In this document: positions 14,153 to 24,692 of the stretch, one piece after another
Numbering within the stretch: position 1 is the stretch's first letter
Layout of the letters: every line of letters starts with the position of its first letter
Source: Luzula sylvatica
Lineage: Eukaryota; Streptophyta; Magnoliopsida; Poales; Juncaceae
Assembly (NCBI GenBank): GCA_946800325.1
Contig: OX326960.1
Span: 56,256,855-56,320,854, forward strand
Reading direction: 5' to 3'
DNA length: 64,000 nt
Position numbers and translations under genes: made by a program
Notes under the pieces: generated by a model
What the model was told of the DNA's origin: nothing
Seen by the model: only the letters and a program-made list of their open reading frames with translations
Database searches by the model: none

Positions 14153-15159
14153 TGAAGGAAATACAGTTTTGGATCAACGGTAAAAGTGTACATATAAGGA
14201 TATATGAGCATGAATGTTCATGGATTTAATAAAGTGCATAATAGAATTATGCAAAGTTAAGTTCCAGAGAGTGGTTCGTTCGAACGAACCTTGGGGTCCA
14301 TTTGAACGGACTACTACGAATGTGATTTGGAATTAACACAGAAATGAGACAGAGAATGGTTCGTTCGAACGAACCATATGTTCCGTTCGAACGGACCACA
14401 TCGAATATAAAAGTGTTTTATACACACTCATTCCAGAGAGTGGTTCATTGGAACGGACTAGGGCAGTTCGTTCGAACGAACATACTGTTGAATGTGTATA
14501 TTGGATATACACGATTTTTTACCCAATCATTATCATATTAAGTATAAATATGATGTTTCTCTCTCCTCTATCAGACCAATCAGTCCAGATTCATTCAAAC
14601 AAGTGTGTCCAATAGTTGGAACAAGAGAAAGAGAGAAAGAGGAGAAAAATGTTTTCTCCATTAGAGAATACCGAATCGAGATCAAGCAAGTTCACACACG
14701 CTTCGTCTAGGAAGTTGTGTGTGTGACCAAAAGATTACAACTCACGGTGAATACGAGTAGAGAAGTTCACGTTTGTGACTCTCGTTTCTGATCAAACTAG
14801 AATTATGGTTTCATCGAAATCATTTCGGTTTACCCAAAAGATGAAGAGCGTGTTCAAAACGATGTCGAGTCGCGTGGGAATGGAACGCACGCGTTGCCGG
14901 AGTGGGAGCACGATGGAAAGCTCGACGGTATCAAGATATGTGACGTGAGACGCACAAGAGACGGTTGGAGTGGAGAAGAAGAAGAAGGAAGAATAAGCGC
15001 GACAACCATTCGCCTACCATCAATTTGGTGCGGTATGATTGTCTATTATTTCTTTCATGATTCGCACGTTCGGATCGATGACGGGATCATCGAAATTAGG
15101 AAAAAATCTTCGCGTCCCTCATCCGTTGCCCGAAACGTGGGGCCGACGATTTCCCAACA
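14153..15159 (+). mobile_element. 3' LTR of copia-like element (copy 1)
   Basis: About 1007 bp from TGAAGGAAATACAG to CCCAACA, with the TG...CA ends of an LTR. It is homologous to the solo LTR at 60885-61896 and the truncated copy at 35384-36423. Shared blocks include GAAATACAGTTT(C/T)GGATCAA, the AGCAAGTTC...CGTCTAGG segment, and ACTCACGGTG(A/G)ATAC. A TATA box (AGTATAAATATGATG) sits near 14540. It contains several palindromes with a TTCGTTCGAACGAA core that the other two copies lack. Open frames of 65-106 codons inside it are not supported as genes. Confidence 0.65.
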
Positions 15160-15855
15160 AAAATATGTCACATACAAAACTAAGTTAATGCCAAATCTAA
15201 TCCAACAAGGATGATAGTTACTAGTCTAAATTCAAGGATGGAAGCACCGAGGACTGATTCTTGAAATAAGATTTTGACAAGGAGGAGCAAATCGTTACCG
15301 TTTATGATAGTAAAACCTCCAAACGATAACGATTATAATTCTCAAATATCACTAGTCATATAAATCTATTTTTCAAGAAATTGATTTGAAAAGTCGTGAA
15401 CTTCTTTCCTCTTTAAAACGTCGGTGAATGTCTAAAAATGAGTGAATGTCTAACCGCTTCAAGCTTTAACACATCTTATCCTAAGTTATATCTCATATTT
15501 TAATCAAATGACTCAAATTATTATTTGTTGTTTATATTATTACTTTTACTTATTTTCAAATATTGCATATCATATCATATATGTTGAATGTTGTGAAGGC
15601 CGAAATGATATGGGCCAAAAATATCGTTCATTGTACATTTTTTACATGCAAGTCATTCCTAAAAATGAAAGAACGAAAATAAAATTTACTATTTTTCTTC
15701 AAAAATATTTTACCTTTGTATTAAATTTTTGCATTGTTGTCACATTTTCCATTGCAGCCCAATCCGTGTGGTTCTAGAACCAGCTCCTCTCACCTGGCTC
15801 CATCCAGACCAGACCTTAACGACTCCGCCAAGGAGGAGCAAAACAACAAGCACGC
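15160..15855. other. Intergenic region upstream of the DnaJ gene
   Basis: No gene was recognised. The left half is AT-rich flank of the LTR. From about 15725 it is likely 5' flank and untranslated leader of the DnaJ gene, CT/CA-rich just before the start codon. No clear TATA box was seen. Confidence 0.5.
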
Positions 15856-18091
15856 ATGGCGCTCTCACTGTCCTCTATCTCGTTCGCGCCTTCTCAACCC
15901 GCATCCCGCCGCTTCCTCTCCCCCTCCTCCGCCAGCAATCTCGACTTCTCCACCAGCACTTCCATCCACTTCTCATCCCCTTCCTTTCTCTCCGACCACT
16001 CGCTTTCTCTCCGCCACTCCAACAGAAGAAACAGTCGTCGGAGACGGACAGTCACAGTCTTCGCGGCTGCTGATTATTACTCCACTCTCGGCGTCTCCCG
16101 TTCGGCCAGCGTCAAGGAGATCAAGGCTGCTTATCGTAAATTGGCTCGCCAGGTTCTCTTCTATCATCTAATTAGATATTTTTCTCTCAATTCAAGTATT
16201 AGATTCAACAAAATCAAGCTCGTGAAGTATCTCAAGACTATTGATTTTATTCTCCTCAATGCAGTATCACCCCGATGTGAATAAAGAACCCGGAGCTACT
16301 GAAAAATTCAAGGAGATAAGCACTGCTTATGAGGTAAGTTTATCTATAATACCACCAATTTTCCATAATTATTACTTAATTTAAGTAATAATTATCATTA
16401 TTTACAGGTTTTATCAGATGATCAAAAGAGGGCTTTGTACGATCAATATGGCGAAGCTGGCGTTAAGAGCGCAGTTGGTGGTGCTGGTGGAGCATATACA
16501 ACAGTAATACAAAATTATATCGCTAATTATTATACATTTCGGTATTTCTACAAGAAATCTTGGTTTAATTAACAGATATATTAATTGCAGACAAATCCAT
16601 TTGATTTATTCGAGACCTTTTTTGGCGCAAGCATGGGCGGCTTTTCTGGCATGGACCAGGGTAATTTCAGAACTCGCAAACGAGCAATGCAGGGTGAAGA
16701 TATCAGGTTAGTTTATTTATTTTTTTCAAAATTCAAACGTTATTTTGTATTTCCTTTTCGAATGATTTGATAATATTTGCTCAGATATGATGTGGTTTTG
16801 GAGTTTTCTGAGTCGATATTTGGAGCAGAGAAAGAAATTGTACTATCCCATTTGGAAACTTGCGATTCTTGTACCGGTACCGGCTCAAAAATTGGTTCGA
16901 AAATGAGAGTATGCAATACTTGTGGTGGAAGAGGCCAAGTCATGAGAACCGAACAAACCCCATTCGGTTTATTCTCTCAGGTACAAAAATATCCATTTCA
17001 TACTCGCATTAAATTATAATATTAAATTAAATTACTTTTGTTTTAGGTATCGATATGTCCAACATGCTCTGGAGAAGGGGAGACGATATCTGAATATTGT
17101 AAAAAGTGCTCTGGAGAAGGGAGAGTAAGAGTGAGAAAAGATATCAAAGTCAAAATTCCACCTGGCGTTAGCAAAGGCAGTACGCTCCGCGTCAGAGGCG
17201 AAGGTGATGCGGGTCCCAGAGGGTATGTATGTAATTTTCACATCGTACTATGGGGAATTTACACTTTATATATTTATCCTTCTAATAATCCAAAATATCA
17301 TATTTACCCTTCCAAAAATAACAGGGGACCGCCTGGGGATTTATACGTAATGCTGGATATAGAAGAGTTACCAGACATAAAAAGGGACGGAATTAATTTA
17401 TATTCAAACGTTTCGATTAATTACATCGAAGCGATTCTCGGCACGACAATTAAAGTAAACACAGTAGAGGGGCCCACGGAGCTTCGAGTACCGGCAGGTA
17501 CTCAGCCGAGTGACGTGTTGGTTCTAGCGAAGCAAGGTGTGCCGAAATTGAATAAACCGAATATTAGAGGCGACCATCTTTTCACTATCAAGGTCACGAT
17601 TCCAAGTCGTATCAGGTCGGTTAAAAATCAAAATTATTTGTGTATATTATATATATGATGCATTTTTTATATGAGATTTGTTTTTTCTTAGTGGACGCGA
17701 AAAAGAATTGCTGGAAGAACTGGCGTCGTTGAGTGGAGCTACCGTGACTCGTACAAGTTTCAAGACACAAGGTTGGTTTGTGTTGATTTTTTTTTTTTTT
17801 CAAGTGAGTTTGAACATTTTTTTATTTATACGATTATTTTGATGCAGTTAAAAGAACGGGGAGTGAAAAGAGTGTCAAGCCTGAAGAGACGGATGAAGAC
17901 TCGGATCAACCGGAAGAGAAGAATGACTTGTGGGAACAAGTCAAAGATTTTGCAGGGTATTTTTTAGCAATGCTTTATGTAGTAAAAGAAATTGATTTAT
18001 AATACTGATTATTTGTTAATTTGTAATTCTTTTGATAATCTGCAGGTCGGTTGCAAACGGGGCGCTTAAGTGGCTAAGAGATAATCTGTAG
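15856..18091 (+). CDS. Chloroplast-targeted type I (DnaJ A) co-chaperone
   Basis: Ten exons are read: 15856-16152, 16265-16333, 16408-16503, 16591-16706, 16785-16980, 17047-17222, 17325-17615, 17692-17771, 17848-17956 and 18046-18091. They give 491 residues in one frame, with GT-AG introns throughout. Residues 1 to about 70 are Ser/Arg-rich with few acidic residues, like a plastid transit peptide. The J domain covers about 73-136 with HPD at 101-103. A short Gly/Phe stretch follows. The zinc-finger domain has four CxxCxGxG motifs starting at Cys219, Cys236, Cys262 and Cys276. The C-terminal substrate-binding domain follows, ending in an acidic linker and a [17 protein letters not shown] tail. 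Family members stimulate Hsp70 ATPase in the stroma, and Arabidopsis plastid DJA5/DJA6 are linked to Fe-S cluster assembly. The tail makes it longer than those ~440-residue proteins, so it may belong to the longer ~500-residue subgroup. The intron at 17223-17324 is largely a dispersed repeat. Confidence 0.93.
17248..17322. repeat. Dispersed short repeat forming a DnaJ intron
   Basis: Most of the 102 bp intron 17223-17324 resembles the segment at 1586-1672, sharing ATATATTTA-CCTT and AAAATATCATATTTA-CC. It ends right at the acceptor. Either a small repeat inserted into the intron or the family tolerates spliced locations. Confidence 0.4.
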
Positions 18092-18988
18092 TTAAAATTT
18101 TCTGTTTCTCTTAATTTTTTATCGGTCCTGATTTGAAGCTCTATTGAAGTTTTGAAATCAAAAGCAATGAGATTGGCAAATTTGTGTAGTAAACTGAGTT
18201 ATTTTTTTATATGTTATCAATTTATCATTGATTTTCGATTTATTGTGGGATATCTGAAGTTTTGTCCAATTACTATTATCAAGCTATTCAAGAAGTCAAA
18301 TAATTTATTGGTTTAAAACTTTTGTGCCAATACTTCCAATACTTCATAAATCAAGTAGTATCTTGCCGGATATGAATTGGATACTTGGTGTGACTTATCC
18401 GAATATTTTATACTTCTCAAATAGTTCATGGATATTTGTTGGATATTTCTAATCTACGAATAAATATACTCGAAAAGCCAAACTATTAAATTTGAAATAA
18501 AAAATAATGAGCAATGTATATAAGTAAATAACAAAATATAATATAATATACATTTAATTTATAACATAATGTTTCAATAGTAACAAATTTATATATCTAG
18601 TACATAAAAAGTAGTACATATATAAATTATAATTAATAAAATACTAAAAGTATTATATATAATAGACGTATTGTGTTCTAAGTTTTTTGGAAATTGTCGT
18701 ATTCTCGTATTCATATCGTGCCGGATACGATACTAGTATATGTGCAGTCCATGTATTTGTATTGTATCGGATACCCATATCCGGATCTGTGCAATGTAAT
18801 TTCAAACATATTACAGTAAAAAGTCATACATTACCCTGATAAATTATGTTTTCTTATGAAGACTTTACATTCTAAATACAAACAAGAACAAAATTGAAAG
18901 CCAAACCAAAAAATCCAGAGCAAGGAAGTTACTTTTCTTACAGGCTCATCAAATTAATTTCTTTGCTCAACAATGACTTTTTGGATCA
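18092..18988. other. Intergenic region between convergent genes
   Basis: This holds the 3' flanks of the DnaJ gene (+) and the calmodulin-like gene (-). The part at 18340-18800 has recurring GGATA(C/T)-type words (CCGGATA, TTGGATA) that may be a decayed repeat. No gene was recognised. Confidence 0.5.
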
Positions 18989-19684
18989 TCAAATTAACGC
19001 CATCATTTTCTTGAATTCGTCAAAATTCACGGAGCCATCTCCATCTTGATCGACAATATGTATCATCTCCATACAATCTTCAATTCTTGCCCCTTTTTTC
19101 AATCCAAGCAAGGAGAAAATTTCTTTTAACTCCTCTGGACTAATAAAACCATCTTTATCCTTGTCAAATATATCAAAAACTTCCTTCATTTCACTCTCTT
19201 TTTCTTCTTCATTTTCAATCACTTTTTCGATGCAACCCTCATTTTCTTCATCGTCACTATCACCACTAAGAATCAATTCATATAGCTCTCCAAACTCCTC
19301 GAGGTCGATGAGACCATCTTTATTCGTGTCAACTCTTCGAATTATGTTTAGTGCCTCTTCGGTTTTGCTTGAGAGACCAAGTCTCGTAAAAGACTCTTGT
19401 AGTTCTTTCAAAGTGATGAATCCATCGCCATTAAGATCAAAGATCGAGAAGAGTGTCTCGAGATCAAAATTATCAATGCTAGATATTGGTGTGTTCAGTG
19501 CTCTTTCTTCGTTCTTTGCAATTTCTTCATTTTCAGTAGGATTTTTAATGGGTTTTCTTGGAGGAGTAAGAGAGAAGAGAGAGTAAAGTTTTGCAACAAA
19601 CTTTTTAAGGGAGAAAGAGAAAAAAAGGTAAGTGTTAATGAGCCCACATATAAAGAAAATCGAGAACCAGAGCAGGGCTTCCAT
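18989..19684 (-). CDS. Membrane-anchored calmodulin-like protein with four EF hands
   Basis: An intronless gene of 231 residues. Residues 1-24 are strongly hydrophobic and look like an uncleaved signal anchor, followed by a basic/Pro linker. Four canonical EF-hand loops start at Asp83 (DLNGDGFITLKE), Asp119 (DTNKDGLIDLEE), Asp174 (DKDKDGFISPEE) and Asp212 (DQDGDGSVNFDE). All have Asp at position 1, Gly at 6 and Glu at 12, so all should bind calcium. An acidic insert (about 141-164) separates the two pairs. The layout matches plant CMLs of the CML3/CML5/CML7 type, where a hydrophobic N terminus anchors the sensor to endomembranes. It faces the DnaJ gene tail to tail. A CT-repeat lies in the 5' leader and a TATA-like box further upstream. 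Confidence 0.9.
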   Translation of the reverse strand: MEALLWFSIFFICGLINTYLFFSFSLKKFVAKLYSLFSLTPPRKPIKNPTENEEIAKNEERALNTPISSIDNFDLETLFSIFDLNGDGFITLKELQESFTRLGLSSKTEEALNIIRRVDTNKDGLIDLEEFGELYELILSGDSDDEENEGCIEKVIENEEEKESEMKEVFDIFDKDKDGFISPEELKEIFSLLGLKKGARIEDCMEMIHIVDQDGDGSVNFDEFKKMMALI

Positions 19685-19711
19685 GAGAGAGGGTCAGAGA
19701 AAGAGCAAGCA

Positions 19712-19713
<2 letters not shown>

Positions 19714-19758
<45 letters not shown>
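19714..19758. repeat. (GA)n microsatellite in the 5' leader of the CML gene
   Basis: About 45 bp of uninterrupted GA on the + strand (CT on the coding strand), 30 bp upstream of the calmodulin-like start codon. CT-rich leaders are common in plant genes, and length variation is likely. Confidence 0.9.
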
Positions 19759-19761
<3 letters not shown>

Positions 19762-19773
19762 GTATTAGATAGA

Positions 19774-19784
19774 TTTATATTTTT
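19774..19784 (-). promoter_or_regulatory. TATA-like box of the calmodulin-like gene
   Basis: On the minus strand the sequence reads AAATATAAATC. It lies ~90 bp before the start codon and just upstream of the CT repeat. The spacing would put transcription start inside or at the edge of the CT tract. Confidence 0.4.
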
Positions 19785-20350
19785 TTAACAAAAGATCGAT
19801 TTCAAATTTAAAAGGAAGGAAAAGGTTAAACGCGTACGGATCTTTTTAAAATGCAAACGTAATTCACTTCTTTTAAATCGAGACAAAAATATTATTTTTT
19901 TGAATTGATAGAGATTCAATTGAAATTTCAACTCAATGGAAAAATCAATTTGATTTTATGGAAAAAGAAATTAAAAAAATAGTTGACAGTGAAACATCTC
20001 AAATCAAAGAACTCGAAGACGTGGGGCTGTTCTCATTTTCTAGGTCCTTGATGGAGCTGGTCCTCCTAATAGTTTATTTTTCTTTGATCTTTGATTCAAG
20101 GGGTGAAATTGGTAGGATACTTTGAATTTGTAGAAAGATCAACTCATATATTATTATTGAAGTACAAAAAGGAGACCAGTTCTATCAAAATCAGAATCAA
20201 ATATTATCTATTTAATCAGAAGTCTTTGCAGGTTGATTTTTTTACAAGACAAAAGAGAACATACTTTTCAAAGTTGAAACATTCTATATTACATCCGAGA
20301 ATTCGAGAAATCGAGAAAATATCATGAAAATTTCGGCTAGAATTATTAAC

Positions 20351-20996
20351 TTACAATAAATCTTCTTCTTTGCTGCCCGCAAAACTCTCCTTGAGTAAGA
20401 TGAGAGCTGCGACGAGCATAGGCAATGAAATCATTAAAAGACCTTTGATTATACTAGGCCTTGTAATTTCAGGGAAAATAATGCTTCCGTATTTTATTGC
20501 CGATGCACCGCCCAACGTTCCGCCAGCTACTTTCCATAAATACTCCGAATCATCCTGTTTTTTAGAACAAATATGAAACATTATAAATTCAAAAGTCGTA
20601 CTGAAAAAGGTTTCAATTTTGTTCGAAGAACCAACAATTGCAATCTTCATTAATGCAAATTGAGAGAAATACAGTTTCGATTTTCGATAAATTGGGAGAA
20701 TTAGGCTCTAAAGATAAATTCTTTTCTATATTTTCACTTCATTCAAGTCATAAATTGACGAAGACAAGAAGAAAATTAAATACCGCGAAAGGAGAGACGA
20801 GGGTATCGGTAAACAAATCTTCATTGGTTTCTCCCTCTTCCACTTGTTCGGGTTTTCCACAGACACGAAATGTTGGCCTCTTCATCTCTTTACGGCTGGG
20901 AGAAGAGAATCCGACGACATTAGAAGCGGAGATGAATTGCGTTGCTGGAGTGTACCTTAGAAGAGGAAGCGATGAGCTGGGAAGTACCGCCGCCAT
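20351..20996 (-). CDS. Small plastid-type membrane protein, unknown function
   Basis: Two exons, 20996-20784 and 20554-20351, are separated by a 229 bp GT-AG intron in phase 0 and give 138 residues. The start is the ATG followed by GCGGCG. Residues 1 to about 45 are Ser/Pro/Ala-rich and lack acidic residues, like a chloroplast transit peptide. An acidic stretch around 52-62 (EQVEEGETNED) precedes the exon junction. The second exon encodes a Gly-rich segment (KVAGGTLGGASAIKYG) and one clear membrane helix (GLLMISLPMLVAALILL) near the C terminus, which ends KEEDLL. The composition resembles small thylakoid or envelope proteins, but I do not recognise the family. Confidence 0.7.
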
Positions 20997-23171
20997 TGAC
21001 ACGCTCCTCAGACGATTGCGAACACTGAACTGGGATTACTCTACACAGGAGGAATTATGATGCGGCATGGATATATCTATGAACCGAACCACTCACGAAA
21101 TGCCGTGTCATTTTATTCCATGACGTGGCATATTATTAATGGACTGGTTCACAGTGGACCCGCGGCATCTTGGTTAATCAAGGTCATTGATTCATGCTTT
21201 ACCATCCATAGTGCAATTAAACATAAAGATTAACCCAATACCTCATACTCATTTATCATGCATTAGAGAACCATTATATATTTGACAAAATTTGACTAAT
21301 TATTGATTTTTTATATTTATTATTTATTTATGTATTATTATATTTTATTAAAATTGTAATTTTTTATTTTTCTAATATTGATCGGTTAGAATAATCGGGT
21401 ATATCGTATCTTGTACGTAATTATTTAGAAAGGTATAAAAAATAAAAAAGTAAAAGTAATCAGGAAAAAGTTCATGGTCTTCGACCAATTCCCATTTTTC
21501 ATTTGAATTGAATTTCAAATCAGCTCTGGCTTGGCATCCAGTTCTGAGAACCGGCCTTTTCGAATTGGTTTGATAGTCTTACATCGAAGAATATATATAC
21601 TTGCGGGCCTTGTTGCAAGTGAGAACGTTACCTATCGACATCATCGCCTACCAATTGCTCCACAGTGCAAACTAGCTTTTAGAACTTCAAAGCCTTGACA
21701 AACAACATAAGCTGTGTACATTTTAAGGCATTCGTCTATAGAATCTAATCACATTCCAACGGGAAGAACTGGAGGACTATTGTGTCCGCACAATCATATC
21801 TTAAAACTAAATATTCGCAACTATCCCTCCTACAAGTATAATATACAACAACTAGGTACAAAAAAATATATAAGCATAAAAAATGTTAAATTACTTAAGT
21901 CGTCATTATTATGTTCTTTAGTGATGCTTAACAAATACATAAAAATAAATATGTTCAGTTCACAATATGGGTATAAGAAGAACAACAAGAGTAATTGATT
22001 AAAGAAAAAAGAAAATATAACAAATAACAAATATAAGTTATTTTTAATGATCTTCCATATTCAATTTTTGCAACAATCAATATGATTTTCAATTTTTCAT
22101 AAAAACTTGAAAATAGAATTATTTTTTTCAAGAAAAAAAGAGAGCTAAATAACTTGAGAGATCATGTTCATCGACTACTTATTTTATTTTATTATGTTTT
22201 TCAGTTGATATAATACCTAAAAAATACATGAATATAAATTAGTTAGATTCATCGTGAATTGAGGTATAAAAATAACAACATAATATTGTTTTTAAAACAA
22301 AAAGATATAACAAAAAACCGAGATAACATTGTTTAAAGAACAAAATAGTATATAAAAAAGATTCCTCAAATCTTAAATGCAAGACATATGTGAGCAAAAA
22401 AGGATGAATTTCATTAATTTAGCAAAAATGATCGAAATTTTTGATTAAATTCGTCAAATTATGGAACAAATATTATCAAAATAACAAAAAAAAACTTAAA
22501 TTTTCAGGATCTAAAGAGTTCAAGAACAAGATAAAACAAATACTTACTATGTTTTATCTCCAAATTGACGCTAAAAATTGTGAAAAGATCAACAAATCTT
22601 GACGCTGAGTTCCATGGCGATGAGCGAGCATTTGCAGATCTCAAATTTTGGCAGAATGACAAAAAGGTGGAACACAGGACAAGATGCAGGCCTTCTCGTC
22701 TCTCGAGATCTGAAGAAATTGGAGCAGAAGGCTGTGGGCAAAGGATAGGCTACCCTGAGCCGACATCACGCTGAAGAAACTAGCCAAGAAGATAATCTCG
22801 CAACAAGGTATCGCATACAGATCTCGAAGAGACGAGGACATGAATACTGAACCCGACCTATAAAACACGAGAACATAAATGATGATGTTACGTTTTATTT
22901 TCTGAAACCGTAATAAGTCTATAATTCAAAACATTATATTATTATAGTGCTTACGTAAAATGTAAAATCAGAAAAGAATATCACAATACAAAATGAACGT
23001 TATCCTACAGTACTTATTTTCTCATTGAATGTGTACGTAGCTCGGAGTGAAGATCTAAGAAAAACACCAAATTTTTTTATAATAAATCACAAACTACAAA
23101 ACACGGAGACCAAAAAAAATAGTAATAAATTACAAAACACGGATACCATAAATAAATTACATAAATAAGAA
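20997..23171. other. Intergenic, AT-rich
   Basis: Upstream flank of the small plastid-type gene and downstream flank of BUD23. A 44-codon open frame at 22614-22748 has no recognisable similarity and no splice continuation. Nothing else was supported. Confidence 0.5.
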
Positions 23172-24692
23172 TCAAAAGTGAGCTTTTCGTTTCCTCGCGG
23201 TGTACTTAGAATCATGAGGAACTTGATTTCCTTTTCGTCTCATCTGTTCTTTCTTCTTCAACACCCATTGCCTCCCCTTCGCATTCTTGTTATTCATCTT
23301 CGACTTTTTCCTCAGCCTATTCCTCTCGTATACACCAACCTAAAATTCACACAATCTCGTTTCAGACCCCTACGCAAAAAATATATAAATAAACGGGCCT
23401 GATCGCAAATGTCACAAACTTACAGTCTGATTTTCCTCCTCGTCAGAATCGTCTTCGTCGCTGCACATCGCGCCGTCTTCGCCCTTGCCTTTTGGAAGAG
23501 AATGTTGCATCAAAGAGGGCCCGCACGTCAGAACAAGATATTCTTTCCTTGCTTTTGAACTGTGTTCGTTAATACAAAACAAACAAAAGTAGGTTTCGAT
23601 TAAATTGAATTAATTAAATTAGTTTAATATGGGATGAATTATTTTTTACCTGTGGGGCCAATCTACAACGACGCCTCCGGAAAAACCGGCACGCATGGCA
23701 TAAGTCATGATCATTTCACTTTGGTGCATGTTTTCTGCGTAAATTTGCAAAACGGCCCTTGCTCCTCTTGCTAAGCATTTATATAATGTCCCAAAGAATG
23801 CCCTATTGTCAAAAAAGTATGCACGATAAAAAAAACATTAAGGGAATATAATATAGTAGAATATAAAAAAAACTTACTTGAGTCTCATTCTAGGATCATG
23901 AGAGGACTTGTCAGAATAACATAACCACTGTTCAAAATATCGTAACAATCCATTAATATATAAATAATGCACGAATTTTATTTTATTTTTTTAAGTGCTG
24001 ACCTGTACTGCAGAAATACTGATTGCACCGTCAATGACTCCAGGTCTCAAGCCCAAACCCTAGATAAAATAAAATTAGATATTTATTAAGGGATATTTAA
24101 TAATATAATGAATATACTATTATCTACCTGGCCCATATCACCGAGAATAAGATCACCTTCAGCTTCGCGGTCCAAAGCAACATCTATTTAATAACAAAAA
24201 ATAGTTAATAACAAAAGCATAGTTCAATAATTGAAGTACTAGCGTGTAAAATACACGGGATTTACGAACCAAGCATTGATGGTGAAACATCATATCCAAT
24301 CCAGTGATGCCCATTTTCAGATAATGTCTCGCCACTAAGTCCAGATCCACACCCTAATTTGAATCATATCAGGGCAAAACATATGCTCAATAATCACACT
24401 ATGAACAAATTGATGAGAAAATATGCATCGAATGATCAATTTACAAACCTATATCAAGCAAAAGCTTTGGAACTCCATCATTAGGAAGGTTCAGGAGCTC
24501 AAAAGCCCTCTCCGATATCCTAGCCTGACGAAATCAATCAATTGAATTCAAATACAAAACTGATAATAGCAATACAAAAAGATGAAAAAATCATACTTGA
24601 ATCTCTATGATTCGAGAAGACGTGGTGTACTTGCGAGCCTCCGACTCATTGTAAAAAATCTCCGGCGGATTCTGCAACTCCGGCCTCGGCAT
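23172..24692 (-). CDS. BUD23: 18S rRNA (guanine-N7)-methyltransferase BUD23 / RID2
   Basis: Nine exons are read: 24692-24597, 24524-24449, 24353-24270, 24183-24128, 24059-24003, 23927-23878, 23802-23650, 23559-23424 and 23339-23172. They give 291 residues, close to the usual ~280-290. It begins MPRPELQNPPEIFYNESEA, the family's signature start. The SAM-binding motif I is LLDIGCGSGLSGE at about 54-66. The core is followed by an acidic stretch (CSDEDDSDEEEN) and a Lys/Arg-rich tail containing KGRQWVLKKKEQMRRKG, both typical of BUD23. The enzyme methylates a conserved guanine of 18S rRNA and is needed for small-subunit maturation. The Arabidopsis orthologue RID2 affects root and callus formation. 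All introns are GT-AG and short. Confidence 0.95.

Noticed and set aside
14894..15214. 106-codon frame upstream of the DnaJ gene
   Set aside because: It lies in the LTR and overlaps its end. The homologous LTRs do not keep the frame.
21560..21720. Possible snRNA-type promoter (TCTTACATCGAAG followed by TATATATA)
   Set aside because: The upstream element deviates from the plant USE (TCCCACATCG), the spacing to TATA is far too short, and no known snRNA sequence follows.
22614..22748. 44-codon frame MAMSEHLQISNFGRM...
   Set aside because: Codon-like at first sight, but with no recognisable family, no exon continuation and no promoter signal. Kept only as a note in the intergenic entry.
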